The notes under the pieces were generated by a model, which saw only the letters and a list, made by a program, of their open reading frames with translations, did not search any database and was not told where the DNA came from. The position numbers were made by a program, and so were the translations under genes. A stretch of DNA of 64,000 nucleotides. Origin: Psychrobacter sp. JCM 18903. GTDB lineage: Bacteria > Pseudomonadota > Gammaproteobacteria > Pseudomonadales > Moraxellaceae. Below are positions 31,889 through 43,196 of the stretch, one piece after another (position 1 is the first letter of the stretch; the number at the start of each line of letters is the position of its first letter). Location: the NCBI RefSeq assembly GCF_000586475.1, contig NZ_BAWJ01000013.1, positions 1 through 64,000 of the forward strand, read 5' to 3'.

Positions 31889-32248
31889 TTAGTCGCGATC
31901 AACCAATTCTACATATGCCATTGGCGCATTGTCACCATCACGGTAACCACATTTTACGATACGCAAATATCCACCTGGACGGGTCTGGTAACGAGGACCT
32001 AACGTGCCAAATAGTTTACCTACCATAGCTTTGCTACGCATACGGCTAAATGCCAAACGACGGTTAGCAACGCTGTCTTCTTTAGCCATAGTGATTAATG
32101 GCTCGGCAACGCGACGTAACTCTTTTGCTTTTGGTAAAGTTGTTTTGATCAGTTCATGCTCAAATAATGAGTTAGTCATGTTCTGAAACATTGCCTTACG
32201 ATGACTGCCGGTACGACCCAGCTTGACTCCACTCTTACGATGGCGCAT
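31889..32248 (-). CDS. rplQ: 50S ribosomal protein L17
   Basis: The last gene of the alpha operon. The family start [20 protein letters not shown] is at ATG 32248 (the frame extends two codons further with TTG). The [17 protein letters not shown] segment near the end is seen as [16 protein letters not shown]. It has 119 residues. It follows rpoA by 19 bp. Confidence 0.97.
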   Translation of the reverse strand: MRHRKSGVKLGRTGSHRKAMFQNMTNSLFEHELIKTTLPKAKELRRVAEPLITMAKEDSVANRRLAFSRMRSKAMVGKLFGTLGPRYQTRPGGYLRIVKCGYRDGDNAPMAYVELVDRD

Positions 32249-32267
32249 AGTCAAAAATCCTTAAAGT

Positions 32268-33275
32268 TTAACGGCTACGATAAGAAAAGCGATCATCAAC
32301 ACGAAGGTCAGCTGGTGGCCAGTTATCTAGGCGCATACCGAGCTCTAAATCTTTAGACGCTAGTACGTCTTTGATTTCCGTTAATGATTTCTTACCAAGA
32401 TTTGGGGTTTTTAGAAGTTCAGTCTCTGAACGTTGTACCAAATCACCGATATAGTAAATGTTTTCAGCTTTCAAGCAGTTGGCTGAGCGAACCGTTAGTT
32501 CAAGATCGTCCACAGGGCGTAATAGCACCGGATCAACCTCTTCTTTCTCTTTCACAGGCTCAGGCGCTTCTTCAGCTTCTAGGTCAACAAAGATAGAAAT
32601 CTGTTGTTGTAAAATAGTGGCTGCTTTACGAATTGCTTCTTCTGGATCTATAGTGCCATTAGTTTCAAGCTCAATGATAAGACGATCAAGATCAGTACGC
32701 TGCTCTACACGAGCGTTCTCAACCTGATAAGCAACACGAAGCACAGGACTAAAACTTGCATCAAGCTTTAAACGTCCGATTGCTTTAGTATCACCATCTT
32801 CACGGCGCTGGTTTGCTGGCTCATATCCACGACCCATTACTACACGCAAACGCATCTTAAGATGACCACGATCACTCAATGTACCCAACACCAATTCTGG
32901 ATTGACGATGTCTACATTATGCGGTAACGCGATGTCTGCAGCAGTAATAGTGCCTGGACCTTGTTTATCCAAGGTCAAAAATACTTCATTTTGGTCATGA
33001 AGCGTAATAGCCAAGCCTTTTAGATTCAAAAGCAAGTCAAGTACATCTTCTTGTAGCCCTTCAAGCGTTGAGTATTCATGGTCAACACCATCAATCTCAG
33101 CTTCAATGACTGCAGCACCAGGTAATGAAGATAACAAGATGCGACGTAAGGCATTACCAAGGGTATGCCCAAAGCCGCGTTCTAACGGTTCGAGCGTGAC
33201 TTTCGCAATCGTTTCATTAACCGTATCCACATTAATGGCATTCGGCGTTAGAAACTCAGTTGCATTTAGCATCAT
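32268..33275 (-). CDS. rpoA: DNA-directed RNA polymerase subunit alpha
   Basis: RpoA nucleates RNA polymerase assembly and contacts promoters and activators. The N-terminal dimer domain has [20 protein letters not shown], and the C-terminal domain has the DNA-binding helix [16 protein letters not shown]. It has 335 residues. GAGGTGA precedes the tandem ATGs. It lies between rpsD and rplQ, as expected. Confidence 0.98.
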   Translation of the reverse strand: MMLNATEFLTPNAINVDTVNETIAKVTLEPLERGFGHTLGNALRRILLSSLPGAAVIEAEIDGVDHEYSTLEGLQEDVLDLLLNLKGLAITLHDQNEVFLTLDKQGPGTITAADIALPHNVDIVNPELVLGTLSDRGHLKMRLRVVMGRGYEPANQRREDGDTKAIGRLKLDASFSPVLRVAYQVENARVEQRTDLDRLIIELETNGTIDPEEAIRKAATILQQQISIFVDLEAEEAPEPVKEKEEVDPVLLRPVDDLELTVRSANCLKAENIYYIGDLVQRSETELLKTPNLGKKSLTEIKDVLASKDLELGMRLDNWPPADLRVDDRFSYRSR

Positions 33276-33355
33276 GATGTCACCTCGATTTATTAAACTG
33301 GTTTAATTAACGTTGATTGCTCAATGCCGTTTTCACGACATCGAGCAGTACGTCA

Positions 33356-33997
33356 TTACTTAGAGTATAGCTCAACGATCAAGCTTTCGTTGATTTCAGC
33401 AGGTAGATCAATACGATCAGGCGCTTGTTTAAACGTGCCTTGTAATTTGCTGTGGTCAACATCTAGCCATTCTGGAATACCACGTTGGGTAGCCAGCTCA
33501 ATTGCGTTTTTAATACGTAATTGCTCGCGAGACTTCTCTTGGATAGCGATGACATCACCATCTTGCAACTGAATTGATGGAATGTTCACACGAACAAACT
33601 CATCACGGCCAGCTTTTTTTACCATAACAGTACGATGACTGACTAGCTGACGTGCTTCGGCGCGAGTTGAGCCAAAGCCCATGCGATAAACAACGTTATC
33701 TAGACGGCTCTCAAGCATGGCTAACAGGTTTTCACCAGTAGCACCGCGCTTACGAGCAGCTTCTTTATAGTAATTAGCAAACTGACGCTCTAATACACCA
33801 TAGATACGCTTAACTTTCTGCTTTTCACGCAGCTGTAAAGCATATTCTGAGGTCTTGTTACGGCTTACACCGTGTTGACCTGGTGGACGACCAGCTTTTT
33901 TCGTTTTTACGTCGTATGGTTTAACGCCAGACTTAAGACCTAAGTCCGTGCCTTCACGACGTGATAATTTGAGTTTTGGTCCAATATAGCGGGCCAT
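33356..33997 (-). CDS. rpsD: 30S ribosomal protein S4
   Basis: S4 binds 16S rRNA early in assembly and, in E. coli, represses the alpha operon. The start [19 protein letters not shown], the central [20 protein letters not shown] (S4 domain) and the C-terminal [16 protein letters not shown] are typical. At 213 residues it is a little longer than E. coli S4 (206). Confidence 0.97.
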   Translation of the reverse strand: MARYIGPKLKLSRREGTDLGLKSGVKPYDVKTKKAGRPPGQHGVSRNKTSEYALQLREKQKVKRIYGVLERQFANYYKEAARKRGATGENLLAMLESRLDNVVYRMGFGSTRAEARQLVSHRTVMVKKAGRDEFVRVNIPSIQLQDGDVIAIQEKSREQLRIKNAIELATQRGIPEWLDVDHSKLQGTFKQAPDRIDLPAEINESLIVELYSK

Positions 33998-34045
33998 TGT
34001 TATGTCTCCTATAAGCTTTTGGGATAAAAAGCTTCGTCTTTAATA

Positions 34046-34435
34046 TTAGACGCGGCGCTTTTTCGGCGCACGGCAACCATTGTGTGGGATTGGGGTTACA
34101 TCAGAGATGCTGTTAACTTTATAACCCAATGCACCTAGTGCTCTTACCGCAGACTCACGACCCGGTCCTGGTCCTTTGACCAAAACGTCGATATTCTTAA
34201 CACCATATTCTTGAGCCGCTTTACCAGCGACCTCAGCTGCAACCTGAGCTGCAAATGGTGTAGATTTACGTGAACCACGGAAGCCTTGTCCACCTGAAGT
34301 GGCCCAAGCCAGTGCATTACCTTGACGATCGGTAATCGTAACAATGGTGTTATTAAAAGACGCATGGATATGGGCAATGCCCTCCGATACTGAACGACGA
34401 GTCACTTTCTTGCGACTACGAGTGTCTTTAGCCAT
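34046..34435 (-). CDS. rpsK: 30S ribosomal protein S11
   Basis: S11 forms part of the 30S platform near the mRNA exit. Typical segments are [17 protein letters not shown], the [20 protein letters not shown] loop and the basic end [10 protein letters not shown]. It has 129 residues and lies 20 bp after rpsM. Confidence 0.97.
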   Translation of the reverse strand: MAKDTRSRKKVTRRSVSEGIAHIHASFNNTIVTITDRQGNALAWATSGGQGFRGSRKSTPFAAQVAAEVAGKAAQEYGVKNIDVLVKGPGPGRESAVRALGALGYKVNSISDVTPIPHNGCRAPKKRRV

Positions 34436-34455
34436 CTTTTAGCTTCCTAAGTTAA

Positions 34456-34812
34456 TTATCTTTTGAGAGGGCGTGTCGGACCCTTACGAGTACGAGCGTT
34501 GTTCTTAGTATTCTGACCTCTAACTGGTAGGTTACGACGATGACGGATGCCACGGTAACAACCAAGATCAACTAAACGCTTGATATTCATTGACACTTCA
34601 CGACGAAGATCACCTTCAGTCATGTAATTTGCAACTTGTGCACGGATAGCATCTAACTGTGTATCATCTAACTGACTAACTTTAGTAGTAGGGGCAATGC
34701 CAACTGCTTCTAAGATTTTCTGAGCAGTGGTACGACCTACACCAAAGATGTAAGTTAGTGAAATAACAGCATGCTTATTATCCGGAATGTTTACGCCGGC
34801 AATACGAGCCAT
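34456..34812 (-). CDS. rpsM: 30S ribosomal protein S13
   Basis: S13 contacts tRNA and the 50S subunit from the 30S head. The start [33 protein letters not shown] and the basic C-terminus [14 protein letters not shown] fit; 118 residues is normal. It is the first gene of the alpha operon, with a 253-bp gap before it. Confidence 0.97.
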   Translation of the reverse strand: MARIAGVNIPDNKHAVISLTYIFGVGRTTAQKILEAVGIAPTTKVSQLDDTQLDAIRAQVANYMTEGDLRREVSMNIKRLVDLGCYRGIRHRRNLPVRGQNTKNNARTRKGPTRPLKR

Positions 34813-34982
34813 TGATTTCTCTCCATTAAAGAAAAATAAGCGTTATTTATCAATAAGGCTTTATTTTTCAGATTTGTTGCTGTCAATACTAAAGCTTTTA
34901 TAATTATTATCGCTGCTTTGACTTGGTTACAAGCCTATTCGTTGACGGTCTTATAAAAGTTTTTGCATAAACTACGGCAAGT

Positions 34983-35004
34983 GGCGGATGATATCCCATC
35001 CGCC
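34983..35004. promoter_or_regulatory. GC-rich hairpin between rpmJ and rpsM
   Basis: GGCGGATG pairs with CATCCGCC around a six-base loop, in a 253-bp gap in the middle of the ribosomal cluster. On the operon strand no T run follows, so it does not look like a terminator. It may be part of the alpha-operon leader, where S4 acts in E. coli. Confidence 0.4.
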
Positions 35005-35065
35005 GTCATTTTTCAAGTATTAATTGAAATAGTAACAAAAGTCTGAGACTTTATAATACTAAATA

Positions 35066-35182
35066 TTAACCTTGACGTTGCTTGTGGCGAGGTTCTGCTG
35101 TACAGATGATATGTACACGGCCTTTACGGCGCACAACTTTACAGCTACCACAAATCTTTTTAACTGATGCTTGAACTTTCAT
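35066..35182 (-). CDS. rpmJ: 50S ribosomal protein L36
   Basis: A 38-residue protein starting [20 protein letters not shown], with a zinc-binding CxxC and later Cys/His ([12 protein letters not shown]). This is the zinc-binding (C+) L36. It sits just after secY, its usual place, 32 bp from the secY stop. Confidence 0.95.
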   Translation of the reverse strand: MKVQASVKKICGSCKVVRRKGRVHIICTAEPRHKQRQG

Positions 35183-35214
35183 AGCATGCTCCTTTGAGAT
35201 ATCGTACCGCTCAT

Positions 35215-36560
35215 TTAAGGTTGAGTGGGCGATTGAATTAACGTCTGATCATGATATTGATGGGTCATCAAATGCGCTTGGATTTGCGAAATGAAGTCCA
35301 TTACCACAACCACCATAATCAGTAAAGACGTACCACCGAGTTGAAACGGCACACCAAACGATGACTGGACGACCATTGGCATTAAACAAATAACCGTCAT
35401 ATACATCGCGCCAATAAAGGTCAGTCGGTTTAATACATGATCTAGGTAACGCTGAGTTTGTTGTCCGGGGCGAATACCTGGGATATACGCACCACTACGT
35501 TTAAGGTTTTCAGCTACTTCACGTGGCTAAATACCAATGCCGTATAGAAGTAACAGAAGAAAATAATCATCGCGCCAAACAGAACCAAATATAGCGGCTG
35601 TCCTGGAGACAACACCAATGCCATATTCTGTAGTATTTTTTGTGTAAGGGTAGGATCAGTTGATTGACCCACCCACTGCCCTAAACTTGCTGGAAACAAC
35701 AACAACGAGCTGGCAAAAATGGCTGGGATAACCCCTGCCATATTAAGCTTCAGCGGCAAATGTGACTGCTGCTGAGCATATATTTTGCGACCTTGTTGCT
35801 GCTTCTGTGCATAGTTCACTGGAACACGGCGCTGAGCACGTTCAATATAAACGATACCAGCAGTAACCGCGATGCCTAGTAGCACAAAAATAAACAGTAC
35901 AATCAAGTTCATCTGCCCTTGATTGACCTGTTCAATAGACTGCGAAATCATACCTGGCGTACCAGCCACAATACTCGCAAAAATGAGCATTGAAATACCA
36001 TTACCTACGCCGCGCTCTGTAATCTGCTCACCAAGCCACATCAAGAACATAGCGCCCGCTACCAATGAGGTAACCGCTGGAATATAAAAGGTCAGACCAG
36101 AAGATAAGGTAAGATTTTGACTGATTAAGCCAGCACACATTCCTAATGACTGTACTAGGGCTAAAGCAAGTGTCCCTTGACGGGTATACTTGTTCAACTT
36201 ACGTCGTCCCGCTTCGCCTTCTTTTTTGAGGGCTTCAAGCGATGGCAATACTGCAGACATCATCTGTACAATAATCGATGCTGAAATATACGGCATAATG
36301 CCGAGCGCCATAATGGACATACGCTCTAGTGCACCACCTGAGAACATGTTAAACATACTCAAAATGGTGTTTTCGTTGCGCGAAAACAGATCAGCCAAGT
36401 TGACCGGATTGATACCCGGTACTGGAATATGTGACCCTAAACGATAAACAACCAATGCGCCGATTAAGAATAATAAACGCGTCCACAATTCATCATACTT
36501 GCGTATGAATGCAAATGGATTGAGCGGTATACCAGTCGATGACATTGATTGTTTTGACAC
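35215..36560 (-). CDS. secY: Protein translocase subunit SecY, frame disrupted
   Basis: SecY is the ten-helix channel of the Sec translocon. Visible are [14 protein letters not shown], the plug region, and [18 protein letters not shown]. The frame breaks near 35525; adding one C gives [20 protein letters not shown], the conserved cytosolic loop, and reads on to 35215 (about 448 residues). I place the start at GTG 36560, because GAGGAG lies seven bases before it; the open frame extends to 36584 inside rplO. A real null allele would be lethal. Confidence 0.95.
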
Positions 36561-36564
36561 GTTA

Positions 36565-37005
36565 CTACTCCTCGATGCTACCACCAGCAGCTTCGATTGC
36601 TAGCTTAGCGCCTTTAGTCACTTTGATACCTTTAAAGGTATAAGCCTTAGTGACTTCGCCTGACAACATAATACGGGCACGCTTCATGTCGTGACGGATT
36701 AGGTTAGCAGCTTTAAGTGTTTCAAGGCTAACCACATCGCCATCAATTTTATTCAGTTCAGAAAGACGTACTTCAGCCGTCTTCATTGCCATTTTACTGG
36801 TAAAACCAAATTTCGGTAGACGACGATATAAAGGCATTTGACCACCTTCAAATCCTGAGCGTATGCTAGAACCTGAACGAGATTTCTGACCTTTTACACC
36901 ACGACCACCAGTCTTACCAAGACCTGAACCGATACCACGACCACGACGTTGGGCAGTTTTCTTTGCGCCAACACCTGGTGATAATTCATTTAATCTAAGA
37001 CCCAT
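36565..37005 (-). CDS. rplO: 50S ribosomal protein L15
   Basis: The start [20 protein letters not shown] and the Gly-rich [20 protein letters not shown] are typical; 146 residues is normal. Its ATG overlaps the rpmD stop by one base (TAATG), and secY starts four bases after its stop. Confidence 0.97.
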   Translation of the reverse strand: MGLRLNELSPGVGAKKTAQRRGRGIGSGLGKTGGRGVKGQKSRSGSSIRSGFEGGQMPLYRRLPKFGFTSKMAMKTAEVRLSELNKIDGDVVSLETLKAANLIRHDMKRARIMLSGEVTKAYTFKGIKVTKGAKLAIEAAGGSIEE

Positions 37006-37184
37006 TACGCTTCCTCCACTTTTACCATGTAGTTAACGCGATTGACCATACCACGTGTTGAAGGTGTATCTTCTACTTCAACAGTATGATTAATACGGCG
37101 TAAACCCAATCCTTTCAAGCTCGCTTTGTGGCTCTTTAGGCGATGGGCACCCGATTTAAATTGAGTGACTTTCATTTTTTTCAT
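37005..37184 (-). CDS. rpmD: 50S ribosomal protein L30
   Basis: A 59-residue protein with [20 protein letters not shown] and a C-terminus ending VKVEEA, in the usual place between rpsE and rplO. The first ATG (37184) has AGGTGA seven bases upstream and gives the normal length; a second ATG lies three codons on. Confidence 0.95.
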   Translation of the reverse strand: MKKMKVTQFKSGAHRLKSHKASLKGLGLRRINHTVEVEDTPSTRGMVNRVNYMVKVEEA

Positions 37185-37204
37185 CGTAACTCACCTAGTC
37201 TAAG

Positions 37205-37720
37205 TTAACCCAAGATTTCGTCTACAGATTTACCACGTTTTGCTGCCATCTTCTCTGGAGTTGACATATCACGTAAACCGTTAAACGTTGCGCGAACAAC
37301 GTTAGCAGTATTGGTAGAACCATAACATTTAGTCAAAACATCTTTGACACCAGCAACTTCTAATACAGCACGCATTGCGCCACCAGCGATTACGCCAGTA
37401 CCTTCAGATGCAGGCTGCATATAAACTTTACTAGCACCATGACGTGCTTTGATCGGATGATACAAAGTTGCATCATTAAGCTCAACAGTAATCATATTAC
37501 GTTTGGCAGCTTCTAGTGCTTTTTGGATAGCAGCTGGCACTTCACGTGCTTTACCACGACCAAAACCAACACGACCATTGCCATCGCCCACTACAGTCAA
37601 TGCAGTGAAAGAGAAAATACGACCACCTTTAACAACTTTTGCAACGCGATCAACGGTAACTAAGCGTTCTACTAGACCGTCAGTCTGTTCATTTTTATCA
37701 TTTTTATCATTTCTAGCCAT
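37205..37720 (-). CDS. rpsE: 30S ribosomal protein S5
   Basis: S5 lies at the mRNA entry site and affects accuracy. The double-stranded-RNA-binding fold is seen in [19 protein letters not shown] and [20 protein letters not shown], followed by the C-terminal fold. It has 171 residues. The N-terminus has a short [11 protein letters not shown] repeat. Confidence 0.97.
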   Translation of the reverse strand: MARNDKNDKNEQTDGLVERLVTVDRVAKVVKGGRIFSFTALTVVGDGNGRVGFGRGKAREVPAAIQKALEAAKRNMITVELNDATLYHPIKARHGASKVYMQPASEGTGVIAGGAMRAVLEVAGVKDVLTKCYGSTNTANVVRATFNGLRDMSTPEKMAAKRGKSVDEILG

Positions 37721-37722
37721 GA

Positions 37723-38073
37723 TTAAAACTCCAATCCGTTTTCGCGAGCTGCTTCTGCTAAAGCTTTAACTCGACCATGATATTTAAAACCACTACGGTC
37801 AAAGGCAACTTTAGTGATACCAGCTGCTTTTGCGCGTTCTGCGATCATTTGGCCCACAGACGTTGCTGCATCAGCATTGCCAGTCGCGCCTGAGCGCAAG
37901 CTGCCGTCTAAGGTAGATGCCTGAGCAATCACTTCACCACCGGTAGGAGAGATAATCTGGGCATAAATATGTTTTGGCGTGCGAGTAACCGTTAAGCGAT
38001 GAACGCCTAAGAAACGGATATGCGCGCGGGTTTTCTTAGCTCGACGCAGACGAGCTGCTTTTTTATCAAACAT
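37723..38073 (-). CDS. rplR: 50S ribosomal protein L18
   Basis: L18 binds 5S rRNA together with L5. The segments [15 protein letters not shown] and [20 protein letters not shown] are typical; 116 residues is normal. It ends two bases before the rpsE start. Confidence 0.97.
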   Translation of the reverse strand: MFDKKAARLRRAKKTRAHIRFLGVHRLTVTRTPKHIYAQIISPTGGEVIAQASTLDGSLRSGATGNADAATSVGQMIAERAKAAGITKVAFDRSGFKYHGRVKALAEAARENGLEF

Positions 38074-38084
38074 TTCAACTCACC

Positions 38085-38618
38085 TTATTTTTTCTTGGCT
38101 TCTTTGCGAATCACATGCTCGTCACTATAACGAATACCTTTACCTTTATAAGGCTCAGGTGGGCGGAAACCGCGGATATTAGCCGCTGCTTGACCAAGCT
38201 GCTGTTTATTGTTTGATTTCAAAACAATTTCAGTTTGCGTTGGGGTTTCAGCTGACACACCTTCAGGCAACGTATATTCTACTGGATGAGAGTAACCAAC
38301 GTTCAAAGTTACCTTGTTACCAGCAACTTGTGCGCGATAACCAACACCAATTAACTGAAGACGCTTTTCAAAGCCTTCATTCACGCCTTTAACATAGTTG
38401 TTAACAAGAGCGCGCATGGTGCCAGTGTGCATCATAGCTTCTTTTGAATCGACTGTAGGTGAGAAAATGATCGCATCATCTTCCTGTTTCAGCTCGACCA
38501 ATTCATGCAGGCGTAAAGACAAAATGCCGTTCTTGCCTTTCACTTCGACCTGCCGATCGTTCAAAGTAACACTTACGCCGTTTGGCAGTGTCACTGGGGC
38601 TTTAGCCACACGAGACAT
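38085..38618 (-). CDS. rplF: 50S ribosomal protein L6
   Basis: Two repeated L6 domains are visible, with [17 protein letters not shown] at the start and [20 protein letters not shown] near the end. It has 177 residues. A 175-bp gap separates it from rpsH, unusual within the spc operon, and nothing is seen there. Confidence 0.97.
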   Translation of the reverse strand: MSRVAKAPVTLPNGVSVTLNDRQVEVKGKNGILSLRLHELVELKQEDDAIIFSPTVDSKEAMMHTGTMRALVNNYVKGVNEGFEKRLQLIGVGYRAQVAGNKVTLNVGYSHPVEYTLPEGVSAETPTQTEIVLKSNNKQQLGQAAANIRGFRPPEPYKGKGIRYSDEHVIRKEAKKK

Positions 38619-38793
38619 AGGAATATTCCTTAAAAAATTAACTTCTTTATATTAGCGAAAAAACTAACAGGCTAAAAAGCGTGTTAGTTTAGCATAGTTG
38701 ACTGCGTTAGACACCTATCAATTTGAAATAATTCATTATTACTCAATCAATAGAAGTCTAACAATCATCAAATAGACTTTATCGTCGTGTAGC

Positions 38794-39191
38794 TTACGCT
38801 ACAAATGCGACGATTTCACCACCGATACCAGCAGCGCGTGCAGCACGATCACTCATGATGCCTTGGCTAGTTGATACGATAGCAACACCCATACCTTGCT
38901 TAACAGTAGGGATAGCGTCTTTACCGCGGAACTGGCGTAAACCAGGACGGCTAAAACGTTGAATCGTTTCGATGACAGCGCGGCCTTCGAAGTATTTCAA
39001 TTCGATCGATAGGGTTGCTTTATTGTTTGCTTCTTCAGTAACAACAGCGCTCGCCACATAACCTTCGCTAACTAGCAAATCAGCAATTGATTTACGTAGT
39101 TAGAGCTCGGCATTGCTACCGATACTTTGTTAGCCATTTGTGCGTTACGAATACGGGTTAGCATATCCCCAACGGTATCTTGCATACTCAT
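38794..39191 (-). CDS. rpsH: 30S ribosomal protein S8, frame disrupted
   Basis: S8 binds the 16S central domain and in E. coli represses the spc operon. The N-terminus ([19 protein letters not shown]) is in one frame and the rest ([13 protein letters not shown]...) in another. Adding one A near 39100 gives [20 protein letters not shown], the conserved sequence. The C-terminal [20 protein letters not shown] is typical. The full protein is about 132 residues. Confidence 0.95.
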
Positions 39192-39202
39192 ATAGTTACC
39201 CC

Positions 39203-39508
39203 TTACCAGCTTGCTTTACGAACACCAGGCACATCGCCTTGCATGACACGCTCACGCAGCATATTGCGTGATAAGCCAAACTTGCGGAAGTAACCGTGAG
39301 GACGACCGGTGATAGCACAACGATTGCGTAGACGTACTGGCGATGAATTGCGTGGAAGAGCTTGTAGCTCTAGCATCGCTTCCATACGAGTTTCGTCACT
39401 TGCAGTCATATCACTGATAGTTTCTTTTAGCTTGATACGCTTATCAGCGTACTTAGCAACCATTTTTTCGCGCTTTAATTCGCGGTTAATCATGCTCTTC
39501 TTTGCCAT
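39203..39508 (-). CDS. rpsN: 30S ribosomal protein S14
   Basis: The 101-residue long form lacks the four Cys of zinc-binding S14, as in E. coli. [20 protein letters not shown] at the start and [20 protein letters not shown] near the end are typical. It lies 12 bp after rplE. Confidence 0.97.
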   Translation of the reverse strand: MAKKSMINRELKREKMVAKYADKRIKLKETISDMTASDETRMEAMLELQALPRNSSPVRLRNRCAITGRPHGYFRKFGLSRNMLRERVMQGDVPGVRKASW

Positions 39509-39520
39509 AACGTCTTTACC

Positions 39521-40057
39521 TTATTTAAATGGGAAGCCGAATGCTTTAAGCAACGCGCGACCTTCTTCATCAGATTGAGCTGACGTGGTGATTGTCACAT
39601 CCATACCGCGGATACGATCAATCTTGTCAAAATCTACTTCTGGGAATACGATCTGTTCTTTGATACCCAATGAGTAGTTACCACGTCCGTCAAAGGCTTT
39701 AGGTGAAAAACCGCGGAAATCACGAATACGAGGAATTGCAATGGCAATGAGACGATCTAAAAATTCGTACATTTGCTCACCGCGTAGCGTTACTTTGCAG
39801 CCAATTGGCCATTCTTCACGAATTTTAAAGCCAGCAACTGATTTACGCGCTTTGGTGACGACAGGTTTTTGACCAGCGATAGCGGTCATGTCAGCTACTG
39901 CACCTTCAAGCAATTTCTTGTCTTGAGACGCGCCGCCTACACCCATGTTAAGTGTGATTTTAGTGATTTTAGGTACTTGCATCACATTAGCCAAACCAAG
40001 CTCTTCTTTGATTTGCTGCTTTAATTCTTCGTTATATAAAGATTTTAATCTTGCCAT
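39521..40057 (-). CDS. rplE: 50S ribosomal protein L5
   Basis: L5 binds 5S rRNA and contacts the P-site tRNA. Visible are [39 protein letters not shown] and the end [15 protein letters not shown]. It has 178 residues from ATG 40057, which matches the family start MARLKSLY; another ATG lies two codons earlier (40063). Confidence 0.96.
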   Translation of the reverse strand: MARLKSLYNEELKQQIKEELGLANVMQVPKITKITLNMGVGGASQDKKLLEGAVADMTAIAGQKPVVTKARKSVAGFKIREEWPIGCKVTLRGEQMYEFLDRLIAIAIPRIRDFRGFSPKAFDGRGNYSLGIKEQIVFPEVDFDKIDRIRGMDVTITTSAQSDEEGRALLKAFGFPFK

Positions 40058-40078
40058 TACCATTACACCCTTAGTGTC

Positions 40079-40396
40079 TTACGCAGTCGCCACTACTTCA
40101 CCGCTCGAACGATAGACGCGTTGTTTCTTGCCGTCTTCGCCGAACTGATAAGTAATACGATCAGCTTTTTGGGTTTGCGCATTTAATATTGCGACATTTG
40201 AGATATGTAGAAAAGCTTCTTTCTTAAGAATGCCACCTTCAACGCCAGTTGCCTGATTTGGCTTCTGATGTTTAGTGACAATATTAATGCCTTCAACTTT
40301 AATACGATCATTTTTTACAGCTTGTACAGTACCTTGCTTGCCTTTGTCTTTCCCAGCAATCACGATAACTGTATCGCCTTTACGTAATTTTGACAT
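40079..40396 (-). CDS. rplX: 50S ribosomal protein L24
   Basis: The KOW motif is in RKGDTVIVIAGKDKGKQGTV at the start. L24 helps begin 50S assembly. It has 105 residues and lies between rplN and rplE in the standard order. Confidence 0.97.
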   Translation of the reverse strand: MSKLRKGDTVIVIAGKDKGKQGTVQAVKNDRIKVEGINIVTKHQKPNQATGVEGGILKKEAFLHISNVAILNAQTQKADRITYQFGEDGKKQRVYRSSGEVVATA

Positions 40397-40404
40397 GGAT
40401 TACC

Positions 40405-40773
40405 TCACAATACTTCTGGTGCTAGTGATACAATTTTCATAAACTGATCACCACGTAGTTCACGAGTTACCGGTCCAAAAATACGAGTTGCAATCGGTGC
40501 TTTATTTTGGTTCAACAATACCGCAGCATTGTCGTCAAAACGCAGAACAGAACCATCAGGACGACGAACGCCTTTTTTGGTACGTACAACTACAGCATTC
40601 ATCACGTCGCCTTTTTTAACACGACCGCGAGGAATGGCTTCTTTAACCGTTACTTTAATAATGTCGCCAACTGATGCATAACGACGATGAGAGCCACCCA
40701 GTACTTTAATGCACTGAACTCGTCTTGCACCGCTATTATCTGCAACTTCCAGCATCGATTCAACCTGAATCAT
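40405..40773 (-). CDS. rplN: 50S ribosomal protein L14
   Basis: The conserved start [20 protein letters not shown] is at ATG 40773 with GGAG seven bases upstream; the frame is open to 40842 but that part is not L14. It has 122 residues, with [18 protein letters not shown] inside. It is the first gene of the spc operon; a 181-bp gap separates it from rpsQ, where a promoter is expected. Confidence 0.96.
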   Translation of the reverse strand: MIQVESMLEVADNSGARRVQCIKVLGGSHRRYASVGDIIKVTVKEAIPRGRVKKGDVMNAVVVRTKKGVRRPDGSVLRFDDNAAVLLNQNKAPIATRIFGPVTRELRGDQFMKIVSLAPEVL

Positions 40774-40954
40774 AGCGTTACTCCACACGTATGAGCAATA
40801 AAAACCAGTTGCTGCCGCTAGCACAGTATGAGTAGTCGGCATTTTAATAATAATAACCGCTGCTACTCTTAATGTGAGTGATATACGCTCGGCGCAATCA
40901 GCATCCTTAAAAAGGCGGCTATTTTAACAGCTTCTGGCTTTTAATGCAATTTAC

Positions 40955-41227
40955 TTAGATTTTTTCTACTTTTTCAACCACTTCAACCAAAGTCCAAGAC
41001 TTGGTTTTAGAGATTGGACGCGTTTCTTTGATGCGGACAAGGTCGCCTTGTTGGCAAACATTATTCTCATCATGGGCTTTGATTTTTGTAGAACGACGAA
41101 GCTGCTTGCCATACAAAGGATGACGAACCAGACGCTCAATCAAAACTGTGATGGACTTGTCCATCTTGTCACTGACAACTCGTCCTGTCAATACGCTAGC
41201 ATTAGCTGTTTGATTGTTATCGCTCAT
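40955..41227 (-). CDS. rpsQ: 30S ribosomal protein S17
   Basis: S17 is an early-binding 16S rRNA protein with an OB fold. [20 protein letters not shown] and the later [20 protein letters not shown] are typical. It has 90 residues. Its ATG overlaps the rpmC stop by four bases, and it ends the S10 operon. Confidence 0.97.
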
Positions 41228-41421
41228 GAGTCGCCTCGTTGTTTCTCGTTAATCAAAGTCTGAAGCTGAGCAATCGCACGACGATTAACACGTACTTCAT
41301 GGGTATTACCCAACTGACCAGTTGCTTTAGCCATACGAATACGGAAAGCATCAAGTTGCTTTTCATCAAGTAACTGAGTCAGTTCTTCTAATGATTTATC
41401 ACGTAATTCACTGATCTTCAT
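41224..41421 (-). CDS. rpmC: 50S ribosomal protein L29
   Basis: A 65-residue helical protein starting [20 protein letters not shown], near the exit tunnel. It overlaps both neighbours by a few bases (rplP upstream, rpsQ downstream), so translation is coupled. Confidence 0.97.
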
Positions 41422-41833
41422 TACATTATCGTCCGCTTAACAATGGTAGTTTTAAAGGGCAGTTTTGCTGCAGCAAGCGTAAACGCTTCGCGAGCAAGTT
41501 CTTCTGAAACCCCTTCGAGTTCATATAGCACTTTACCAGGTTTGATTTCGCATACCCAATATTCTACAGGACCTTTACCTTTACCCATACGTACTTCTAG
41601 TGGTTTATTGGTAATTGGTTTGTCTGGGAATACACGAATCCAAATCTTACCACCACGCTTAATTTTACGAGTGATGGTACGACGTGCTGCTTCAATTTGA
41701 CGGGCAGTCATACGACCACGAGTCAACGATTTTAGACCAATTTGTCCGAATGCAACGGTGCTTCCACGATGAGCTAGCCAGTGTTACGACCTTTGTGCAT
41801 TTTACGAAACTTGGTACGTTTTGGCTGTAACAT
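41421..41833 (-). CDS. rplP: 50S ribosomal protein L16, frame disrupted
   Basis: L16 supports the A-site and the peptidyl transferase centre. The start [19 protein letters not shown] is in one frame and the rest ([16 protein letters not shown]...) in another. Adding one base near 41777 gives [20 protein letters not shown]. The corrected gene encodes exactly 137 residues, the family length, which confirms a one-base loss. Confidence 0.96.
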
Positions 41834-41836
41834 AGT

Positions 41837-42565
41837 TTAACCTCTGTCTGTGTTTCGACGGTTTCCGTTTCCACGACCACGGCGTTTTGGCGCACGAGTC
41901 TGCTCTTCTTTAACGGGATTGTATACACTGTTCATACCGTCAAGGATTTCGCCACGGAAGATCCAAACTTTTACACCGATGGTGCCGTAAGTAGTTTCCG
42001 CACGTACTGACGAATAGTCGATATCAGCGCGTAGTGTATGCAATGGCACACGACCTTCACGGTACCATTCAGTACGAGCAATCTCAGCACCGCCAAGACG
42101 GCCAGACAGCTCAACTTTAATACCTTTAGCACCAGAACGCATGCTGTTCTGTACGGCGCGCTTCATAGCACGGCGGAACATAACACGACGCTCAAGCTGA
42201 CTTGCGATACCTTCCGCTACTAAATGAGCATCAAGATCAGGCGAGGTGATTTCTTCAATGTTGACCTGAGCAGGTACGCCCATAATTTTGGTCAATTCTT
42301 TTTGAAGTCTTTCAATGTCTTCGCCTTTCTTACCGATAACAATACCAGGACGCGCAGTGGCGATGGTAATCTTAGCAGCACCGGTAGGACGCTCAATCAT
42401 GATTTTGCTAATCATAGCACTATCAAGCTTTTTGCGCAGATATTCACGAACTTGAATGTCATTGATTAGGTATTCTGAGTATTGTTTAGGGTTAGCATAC
42501 CAGTTTGCGTTATGCTTCTTTACAACACCAAGACGAATTCCGATTGGATGTACTTTTTGACCCAT
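41837..42565 (-). CDS. rpsC: 30S ribosomal protein S3
   Basis: S3 is at the mRNA entry site. [20 protein letters not shown], the KH domain motif [16 protein letters not shown] and the C-terminal domain with [13 protein letters not shown] are typical. It has 242 residues, including a basic C-terminal tail. It starts four bases after rplV. Confidence 0.97.
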   Translation of the reverse strand: MGQKVHPIGIRLGVVKKHNANWYANPKQYSEYLINDIQVREYLRKKLDSAMISKIMIERPTGAAKITIATARPGIVIGKKGEDIERLQKELTKIMGVPAQVNIEEITSPDLDAHLVAEGIASQLERRVMFRRAMKRAVQNSMRSGAKGIKVELSGRLGGAEIARTEWYREGRVPLHTLRADIDYSSVRAETTYGTIGVKVWIFRGEILDGMNSVYNPVKEEQTRAPKRRGRGNGNRRNTDRG

Positions 42566-42568
42566 AAC

Positions 42569-42898
42569 TTATTCTCCTACCTTTATAGTGATGTGACAGG
42601 TGCGCTTACTGATACGATCAGCGCGACCTTTAGCACGTGGTAGGATACGTTTTAGCGTAATGCCTTCATCAACGTAGATGGTTGATACTTTAAGGGTATC
42701 AATATCTAGACCGTTGTTATGTTCGGCATTGGCGATGGCTGAGTTAAGACATTTCTTAACAAATACAGCGCCTTTTTTATTACTATACGTTAGGATATCC
42801 AAAGCACGCTCGATAGATTTGCCACGAACTTCATCGGCAACGAGTCTAACTTTTTGTGCCGATATGGCGGCACCGCGTAATTTTGCAGTTACTTCCAT
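42569..42898 (-). CDS. rplV: 50S ribosomal protein L22
   Basis: L22 lines the exit tunnel. The family start [20 protein letters not shown] is at ATG 42898 with AAGGTG upstream, although the frame is open to 42970 inside rpsS. The end [20 protein letters not shown] is typical. It has 109 residues. Confidence 0.96.
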   Translation of the reverse strand: MEVTAKLRGAAISAQKVRLVADEVRGKSIERALDILTYSNKKGAVFVKKCLNSAIANAEHNNGLDIDTLKVSTIYVDEGITLKRILPRAKGRADRISKRTCHITIKVGE

Positions 42899-42908
42899 GG
42901 TAAGCACC

Positions 42909-43184
42909 TTATCTCTTAGCTTTTTTGTCAATGCCATGACCACGATACGTACGAGTCGGGGCAAATTCACCTAGTTTATGACCAACCATCTGTTCACTCA
43001 CGATAACCGGTACATGAGTACGGCCATTGTGAACAGACAAGGTTAAGCCAACCATTTGTGGTAGGATCATCGAGCGGCGCGACCAAGTCTTAATTGGCTT
43101 GCGTGAGTTGGTGTCTAATGCATTCTCAACTTTGGCAAACAAATGCGCGTCTATGAATGGACCTTTTTTCAATGAACGAGGCAT
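42909..43184 (-). CDS. rpsS: 30S ribosomal protein S19
   Basis: S19 pairs with S13 in the 30S head. [20 protein letters not shown] and the end [15 protein letters not shown] are typical; 91 residues is normal. It lies 12 bp after rplB. Confidence 0.97.
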   Translation of the reverse strand: MPRSLKKGPFIDAHLFAKVENALDTNSRKPIKTWSRRSMILPQMVGLTLSVHNGRTHVPVIVSEQMVGHKLGEFAPTRTYRGHGIDKKAKR

Positions 43185-43196
43185 GAAATTCTTCCT

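Noticed and set aside
35215..35406. A separate small membrane gene downstream of secY
   Set aside because: It is the C-terminal part of SecY itself, in another frame because of a one-base loss near 35525.
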